In this document: positions 57,766-64,000 of the stretch, piece after piece | Layout: each line of letters begins with the position of its first letter | Numbering within the stretch: position 1 is the first letter of the stretch | Assembly (NCBI GenBank): GCA_022496205.1 | Contig: WTXD01000019.1 | Span: forward strand, 124,001 to 188,000 | Source: Gloeopeniophorella convolvens | Lineage: Eukaryota > Basidiomycota > Agaricomycetes > Russulales | Reading direction: 5' to 3' | Length of the DNA stretch: 64,000 nucleotides | Made by a program: the position numbers and the translations under genes | The notes under the pieces: generated by a model | What the model was told of the DNA's origin: nothing | Databases searched by the model: none | The model's input: only the letters and a program-made list of their open reading frames with translations

Positions 57766-58214
57766 GACGACGAAGCAGAAAGGAAGGAATGTGGTCAGGC
57801 AGAACGAAGGCGAAACTCGGGGGGCCCTGCGGTGTCCAGCAACGCCTGAGGGATACTCAAGGGTAGTGGACGCGGTGGTGGGACAGGGAAGGGAACGGGG
57901 CTGAGTACAAGAGGGGGGAGAAAAGGGAACCTGAGAAAGCAACCTCGGTGATTCAATCATTGGCCCAGCCCCCCATCACGTAATTTCTGATCCTGGTTTC
58001 ACACTCATTTATTTCCTTCGAGGTTGAGCTCTCCGCTGGTGTAACTACATATGACTCAAATATGCTACATGGTAGTGACGGTTGAAGGTCAACCAACTGT
58101 GGAAACACCACAGGACGCGGCGCGTTGAGCGCCGCGCATGGCCTCAGCCTGAGCCTCAATGGCTGTAATCATATCTGTTCAACGTTCGGTCAGGTTTTCC
58201 GATCCCGTTTATTC
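57766..58214. other. intergenic, no separate gene seen
   Basis: May include a longer N-terminus of the Opy2-like gene; otherwise nothing. Confidence 0.5.
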
Positions 58215-59405
58215 TCAGACAGAAGTCACGTACTTCTTATAAAAGCTTTCAGAATCAGACGGCACGGCCTGCAGATCGCACAGGTTAGCTGCGCACCCCC
58301 AAATCACTGAGGAACAGGGTCCGTACCTGGCCACGTCGAGCCCCCCGCGTCTTCCTGCCAGCTTCTTCTAGCGCGCGTCGGTGCTCACGGTCCTCGCGTA
58401 ACCACTGCAGGGCGACCTTGAACAGGGACTGGTGCGACACCTGGACTGCGCCGTCGAGGGCCGACTCAGCGAGCGCGGGGGGCCATGGCACTGGCTCCGT
58501 CACGAATGTGCCGAATCGCATGTGCGCGATGTGCGTTGGAAACTCATTTAATCCGTCAAAGATGTGGGTCGCGTCTATATTGACAGGCGTCAGTCTGCGC
58601 GCGGTGAGAACGAGGCGTTCCTCGCAGGACTCACAAAGAATGGTCGCGCCGCGACTCGCGCTGTCTTCCTTCAAGAACGACAGGAGATCATCCCGGACCT
58701 GCACATCCAGATCAACTGTCACCTGCAACAAGCAGATTCACGCAGTCAGTGTCGATTTCCAAGTACAGAGGCGCAGCAGCCTCTGCGCAGGCGCGCACGC
58801 ACTTCGTCGAGCAAAAGAACGTCCCACGGCTGCATCAAGCCCATACACAGCTGGACGCGGCGCCGCTCGCCATCCGAGATCGCGTGCATGTGCCAGTCAA
58901 GATCGACATCCAGGATATCTAGTAAGTGATCGCGCCGTTCCTTGTGGCGATACCCGCCCACCGAATCAAGGAAGCGCTCGACCACGATGTCCCCACGTAC
59001 CACCGGGTTCACGGCCCTGAGATGTGATCAGGTGTATGACTGCAGTGATCATATGAGATGAGACTTACCACTCCGTGCCAAGATGTGTTACACCCGGTGG
59101 CGAGTTGCGGAACACGTCACGTTCCTTGATCAAGACCTTTGTCCCTTCTGATGAAACGAGCCGCTTGCCCGCAAGAATTTGGAGGAGCGTCGATTTCCCG
59201 GCTGCCCGGATGGTAAGTCGATCAATCGCTGATGCTTTTGCTGTGCGCGCCGCAAGGCATTTATATGCGCACCACCATTGGCACCGATGAGGATCGTGCG
59301 CGAGCCCTTTGGCAGATTGATGTTAATGTTCACCAAGGACGCCGGCGCTGAGGGGCCGTGACTGTACGTCAGGTTCTGAATGAAGACCTCTGGGGCGGTC
59401 GTCAT
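58215..59405 (-). CDS. CAF16: ABC-type ATPase without membrane domain (CAF16-like)
   Basis: Six exons: 59405-59273, 59201-59069, 59016-58803, 58722-58635, 58574-58327, 58268-58215; 289 residues. One nucleotide-binding domain and no membrane segment: Walker A GANGAGKST (split by intron 1), signature [14 protein letters not shown], Walker [15 protein letters not shown], and the switch His in [13 protein letters not shown]. It ends [13 protein letters not shown]. In yeast Caf16 associates with the Ccr4-Not complex. The start [17 protein letters not shown] gives the expected length; upstream in-frame codons exist but lack family likeness. Confidence 0.92.
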
Positions 59406-59949
59406 CGTGTCTTCGCTGCACACGCCCGCCCAGTCCATGAGTGATACCGTCGACAAAGATAGCATCTGCAACGAACCTTCGACAAGGAGGAGAGGGGCCG
59501 TTGATCCCTGGCTCAACCTTGAACGAGGAACTGGCAATCGGCACTGTCACTGATCCACTCGGAAAGCGCGCGCAGATTGTGTTTGTTGATCGACTTTTCG
59601 GCTCACGGCTCGACTATAAATACCTGAGAAAATGGTAGAGTGAGCCGGATCAAATCATACGCGTACGGCCGTAGAGGACTCACGACAAGGGAGCAAAAAG
59701 AAGATGAAGAAAAAAACGTGCGCGAACCTGCCCCACTCGCGCGCGCGCTACAATAGTTGAGTCACGGCGGTGGTCGAAGCTTAAACGGACATGACGCAAG
59801 CAAAGCTGCGTCAACAGGCGTCGACGGTCAGATCTTTCCTTCTCCGGTCCGGAAACGGAAGCCGCCCTGCCGGTTCAACGTTCACAGGCAACCGAGTCTG
59901 GGCCAAGTCGAAGCGCGTGCGCAGCTCGCGTCACTTGTGCTCAACGACG
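59406..59949. other. divergent spacer between CAF16-like and DUF7704-like genes
   Basis: A TATAAATA-type element sits at about 59617-59624 and is nearly symmetrical, so it could serve either gene; both starts are more than 200 bp away. Confidence 0.4.
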
Positions 59950-60778
59950 ATGCCAGACTTTCCTGCATTGACCGGAGCGTACAGGTTGCTGTTCCTTTGG
60001 ATAGAACCAGGTACTCGCCGGTCGCGTGCTAAGCACCCGGATGATGGAGCTCTGACCACCTAAACCCATCACGCCCACAGCCTCGACGATCTTGCCAGCT
60101 ATCCTGATCTGGTTCGCGCCAGGCGCAGCTTGGTTCCACCATGGTCTGATCCCCGCGCCACATGAATCACCTCCTGCACTTGATGATCGAACTCAAATGG
60201 CAGTTTGGCAGTTAGGGAATTGTAAGCCCTACGCCCTCCGGGTTCACACGCGCGTCCAGTGGCAGGCCAAGTTCTGACATCCCAGTGCACAGGTTATTTG
60301 TTGCTGGGATTGCTAGAGTCACTCGTCTTCCGAGCTGTGCGTGATGCAATACCTGGGCGTCCCGCCGCACAGGAGCGCGTGTTGGGTGCGAGTCTATTGG
60401 CAATGGCGATAGCAGATGTGAGTTCCGGCGTGTCGTGACGACTAATTCTCCGGGTACGTCTAACGTCCGGCATTCTCCAGGCGACACAGTGAGTTAGCCA
60501 CTGGGAGTTGCATCTAGCTTTACCCTGACTGTTCGCATCAGCATTGCGGCAAGCTTTATAGGCTTACCGGATGATCTGAAGTACCGCCCTGAGCTCTGGA
60601 ACGCCACAACCCACGGTAACATCTCATTTGTCGTTTTCCTGCTACTCATGAGGTATGTGTGAGGGCAAAGCATACTCCAACTGTTCTCATGTCTTGTAGG
60701 GTTGCATGGTTCTTAGGCGTTGGACGTACGAGGTATTACTATGGACAATCGTCGAAGGGGAAGGCTAAGGCGACATGA
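59950..60778 (+). CDS. DUF7704-like four-helix membrane protein, with an 8-nt microexon
   Basis: Six exons: 59950-60010, 60081-60221, 60293-60417, 60481-60488, 60542-60652, 60700-60778; 174 residues. It reads MPDFPALTGAYRLLFLWIEP, LPAILIWFAPGAAWFHHGLI, ALDDRTQMAVWQLGN, ESLVFRAVRDAIPGRPAAQE, GASLLAMAIADATHIAAS, LPDDLKYRPELWNATTHGNI, FVVFLLLMRVAWFLGVGRTR. Membrane stretches at about 10-36, 75-95, 105-125 and 145-160 fit the fungal DUF7704 family, whose function is unknown. The ADxTH motif is rebuilt only by an 8-nt exon (GCGACACA) with clean AG and GT neighbours; skipping it breaks the frame. Confidence 0.85.
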
Positions 60779-60989
60779 GTCCTGTCAGCACTATTGCATG
60801 CCCTCTGTGCTTCATAATATCGCACGATGCACAACTTTGGGATCCGCTTGTAAGATAGTGGTTTAGGGTCTAGAGATAAAGTCACTTCGCGAGCGAAATA
60901 TTGGTGTGGTGTCTGCGAGCGGAGGGCCGGGCCGGGACACGAAGGATTCCCACATGGCGATTTGAACCTGAGCTCTCCGTTTGCTCATC

Positions 60990-63150
60990 ATGTCTTCCGT
61001 CTCTCCCGTAGAAATCATTGACCTTACCGGGCCATCTTCACCCCACGACCCGGAAACACAAGAGCATAAACTACCCAAGGATAATGCTGGAGCAGACGTA
61101 GATGCGGAGAAGAGTGCCAAGCGGGCGCGGCGGAAGCGCAAAAATGGCGAGAGCAGCAGAACGCGCACCCCGGTCGAGTCCCGGGCTGCTTCCCCCGAGC
61201 GCGAGCCCGGACAGATAGAAGACGAGGTGGAGGTAATACTGGAAGAGGACACCAAGACCATTGACACAGAGCCTGTGCGCAAGAGGAAGCGCAAGTCGAA
61301 GAAGAGCGGAGACAAGTCCAAGGAAGCGTCTCCGCCCCGCGAGGACACACAACAGGACTCAACGGGAGCTGCAGACGATGCCGCGCTGTTCTTTATCGAC
61401 ACTGCCCCAACGGTGGTCCCGACTAACATGGTGTTTGAGGCGAAGGGGCAGGACGCGACAGCACCTCTGTCCTCGAATGCATCGGAGGTAGACAAGGTCC
61501 CGCTCCTCCTGCCCCGTCACGTAAGCGTCCTCGCCACGAACGGCGACCTACCCGTGCAAATCATTGAGCCTGTGGAGTCCGACTCTGACGCGGACTCGTA
61601 CATCGAGTATCTGGACTATAATGACCGCCTGGTGCGCTCCGGCGTTCTAATGCCAGTTGATGACCCCCTTAACTCACGCATGTAGGCGCCAGACATGCCG
61701 CGCTACTTCCAGGAGGAGAGGCAAACCCGTTTTCTCTGTAAACGGTGCGGTGCAGAGAACGAACACAGGACTCACGAGTGCCCCGTGCTAATTGTGCGTG
61801 CATACTCGCTTGAATTCTTGAGCGTATGTCTGAACTGTCGTTTCTGGGTCCAGTGTTTGACCTGCGGCGCGCGTGATGAGCACTCAACAAGGAGCTGTCC
61901 TATTAGCAAGACGTGCTTTAATTGTGGGATGAAAGGTCACATCAACAAGGTGTGCCGCCTCTTCGAGTGCTTTTCAAGCTAGTGCAAGCCTAAGCAACCG
62001 TAGGACTGCCCGAACCGTCGTGCTCGTGGGATGATGAACGCCTACGATGACTGTGACCGCTGTGGGTCGGACAAGCACAACACAAACGTACGCAGCCATT
62101 TGACTCAAGTTGATTATGGCCGTTCATACCAAGCTGCAGGAATGCCCAACCATCTGGCGATTGTATGAATACGTCGACGATCGCGAGCGCGAAACCATCC
62201 TCCTTGTCCGAGAAGAGAAGCAAACTCTTTCGCTTGGTGAGGGCGGTGAGGGCTATATCGCCCGCGACGAGTGGTGCTACAACTGCGGCAGTAGCGGGCA
62301 CCTCGGCGACGTAAGCCGCCCCTGCTTTCACCGCCGCGCCCTTACTCACGTCCGGCTTCTCTTATCAGGACTGCAACGAGATGTCACGCCCGCACGACAC
62401 GCCCTCCGCGCCGTCCGCCTTCGGGCTGTATAACACCCTTTCCGGTCCGTTTTCCGACGCCTCCACAGAGCCCGTGCCCACGCGCGCGCCGCGCGACTGG
62501 GAGAGCGGCAACGCGTTTGGCGATGGCTGGGGCACGAACGCGCCGACGAACGTCGGCAAGCGCGCACGTGCGCGCGACCGCGACCGGCTCGCGCAGCGCG
62601 CGCGCGAGCTCGAGGCGGAGGACGATGCGGACGACTGGTTCGATAACCCGCGCAACGTGCGTGGTCGCGGAATGGGTGGTGGTGGTAGCGGGCGGGCAAG
62701 AAGGATACAAAGATACGCATCGGGCGCGCGTGGAAGAGCGATGACCCCCTGGGGCAACGCAAGCCGAGCCTGCTCGAACGCCTGCAGGACGATCCTGGCA
62801 CGCGGGAGCGGGACCGCGACAGGAACAAGGGCAGGGACAGGGACAGAGACAGAGACAGGAACAGGGATGGCGGCGAGAAGGAGCCCGGGCTGAGCATCCT
62901 CGGCTCGGCAAGCAGGAAGCACTCGTCGCGGCACGACGGCGACCGCGGGTACGGCGACCGCAAGCGGGAGGAGCGGCGCGGCAGTGAGCGCAGATGGGAC
63001 GAGAGCCGGAGCGGAGACCGCGAGCGCGAGCGGCACAGGGACCACGACAGGGACCGGAGCCGTGCAAGAGGCGAGCGCGACTTCCGGCCGCCCAGTCGGG
63101 ATGACCGAGGGCCACGGGGTCCGCAGTACAGAGGAGGATACGCGCGCTAG
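60990..63150 (+). CDS. AIR1: Air1/Air2-like zinc-knuckle protein (TRAMP complex), with in-frame stop and one-base frameshift
   Basis: Exons: 60990-61793, 61854-61949, 62004-62087, 62140-62310, 62369-63150. An acidic/basic N-terminus (EIIDLTGPSS, RARRKRKNGESSRTRTP) precedes a chain of CCHC knuckles: CKRCGAENEHRTHEC, CLTCGARDEHSTRSC, CFNCGMKGHINKDC, CDRCGSDKHNTNEC, CYNCGSSGHLGDDC. The tail is Arg/Asp/Glu-rich. Air proteins present RNA to the Trf4/5-Mtr4 machinery for nuclear exosome decay. TAG at 61683-61685 interrupts the frame between DPLNSRM and APDMPRYFQEE. The ATG at 61695 could instead start a shorter knuckle protein. In the last exon GGGCGGG (about 62689-62696) lacks one G: beyond it, KKDTKIRIGRAWKSDDP, the family's IGRAWK motif, is in the next frame. 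Confidence 0.88.
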
Positions 63151-63360
63151 CTTTCACACCACCTGTTGTCCTACTGTTTATATAGAGATGTACTCCGCCT
63201 CCGCCACGCTCATTCTACCTGGAGTACTACACTCTGTAGACCTATACGGTAGGGTACAGTCTGAACTGGCCAGCAGACCAGACTGCAGGGGTATATGCAA
63301 GTAATACACGAGATAAGCTGCCCAAACTACGGAGGTATCGAGACAGACGACGCCTCAACA

Positions 63361-63999
63361 CTATAGATCGCTCTCTTTCCGGTCCCAAGGGTGTCGCGGC
63401 GGGGCGCTCTGCCTCATGTTCCCGACGTACGCATCAGGGTCGGGCGCCTCAAGCGCGCGCGACGCCGCTGCCCACGACGAGATGTCCGGCATTAGTCCCG
63501 CGAAGCGTGGCGACACCGCGCGGGGGTGCACTGGGCGTGTCGCAGACGCAGGGGGTGAGCCCAACTGCTCTGGTGACGCCGCGCCGGAGACTGCGGAGCG
63601 CACACCGCGCACCGTCTGCGTGAGCGCGTCAAACACGGTGCGACCGCCGGCCGCTTCGGGAGAGCGTGACGTCGTGGCAGCGGGAGCGGCGGCAGCGTCA
63701 CCGTGCTGCATGAACGTTGTCCGGATCGACGAGTCCGACAGGCCGCGGTGGCGCAGGGTGCGCGTCGAGTCGAACCCACTGCGGTCTTCTGCTGCGCTGG
63801 GCAGATCAATCACGGCATCCACATTCCGCGAGAGCGTCCCGTCTGCATTGTCCACGGCGGTTGCCGTACGGCCTGCGGCGCGTCCAAGGGTCGTGCGGCG
63901 TAGCTGATCGGCGCCTGCCCCTGCTGGGCGCGACGGACCTGGGGTCACGACGACCCATGCGTCGGCGCGCGGAGCCCCAGCGAAGATCCCCATGAGGTT
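63361..63999 (-). CDS. 3' part of an unidentified gene, open to the window edge
   Basis: About 212 codons, with no stop before the right edge; the first in-window Met is MGIFAGAPRADAWVVVTPGP. It is rich in Ala, Arg, Ser and Pro, with PDISSWAAASRALEAPDPDA and a C-terminus PRHPWDRKESDL. I do not recognise it. Low-complexity composition fits a disordered C-terminal tail of a larger protein lying beyond the window. Confidence 0.55.
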   Translation of the reverse strand, partial: NLMGIFAGAPRADAWVVVTPGPSRPAGAGADQLRRTTLGRAAGRTATAVDNADGTLSRNVDAVIDLPSAAEDRSGFDSTRTLRHRGLSDSSIRTTFMQHGDAAAAPAATTSRSPEAAGGRTVFDALTQTVRGVRSAVSGAASPEQLGSPPASATRPVHPRAVSPRFAGLMPDISSWAAASRALEAPDPDAYVGNMRQSAPPRHPWDRKESDL

Positions 64000-64000
64000 T

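Overview
The window looks like nuclear DNA of an Agaricomycete fungus, probably a polypore relative (inference). The evidence is about two dozen densely packed genes broken by introns of roughly 45-70 bp with GT...AG ends, GC-rich third codon positions, families typical of basidiomycetes (BTB and F-box receptor-like proteins, a MULE transposase of fungal type, berberine-bridge-like FAD oxidases), and a short intron in a tRNA gene. I rebuilt exons by hand from splice signals and reading phase.

Layout. 1-5.8 kb: 3' end of a Cdc7-like kinase, tRNA-Arg, a membrane-anchored ubiquitin hydrolase and a secreted FAD oxidase. 5.8-19 kb is an accessory island: a 673-bp MITE with TA target duplication, a 100-residue protein with a strong TATA box, a GRF-like zinc-finger protein, a decayed PCL-type cyclin, a MULE transposase and an orphan gene. 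19.6-35.6 kb is housekeeping: DnaJC28-type protein, P5C dehydrogenase, BTB protein, cyclophilin-RRM (PPIL4/CYP6), F-box protein, SDR, ceramide synthase, U2 snRNP B'' and a zinc-type oxidoreductase. 35.6-43.7 kb is a second accessory island: two tandem genes each coding little more than one dsRNA-binding domain, a cluster of palindromes, and a duplicated DJ-1/PfpI gene. 43.7-64 kb is conserved again: MOB1, BTB-like protein, DBP8, HMG-box factor, SUA5, OPY2, CAF16-type ABC ATPase, a DUF7704-like membrane protein, an AIR1/2 zinc-knuckle protein, and the 3' part of an unidentified gene.

Several genes serve RNA metabolism (U2B'', PPIL4, DBP8, AIR1/2, CAF16, SUA5), but they are scattered on both strands, so this is gene order and not a pathway cluster. 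The most novel-looking item is the dsRBD tandem pair. The most important caution is that six otherwise intact genes each need exactly one extra base to read through, nearly always in a C or G run. That pattern points to consensus errors in the assembly more than to six pseudogenes.
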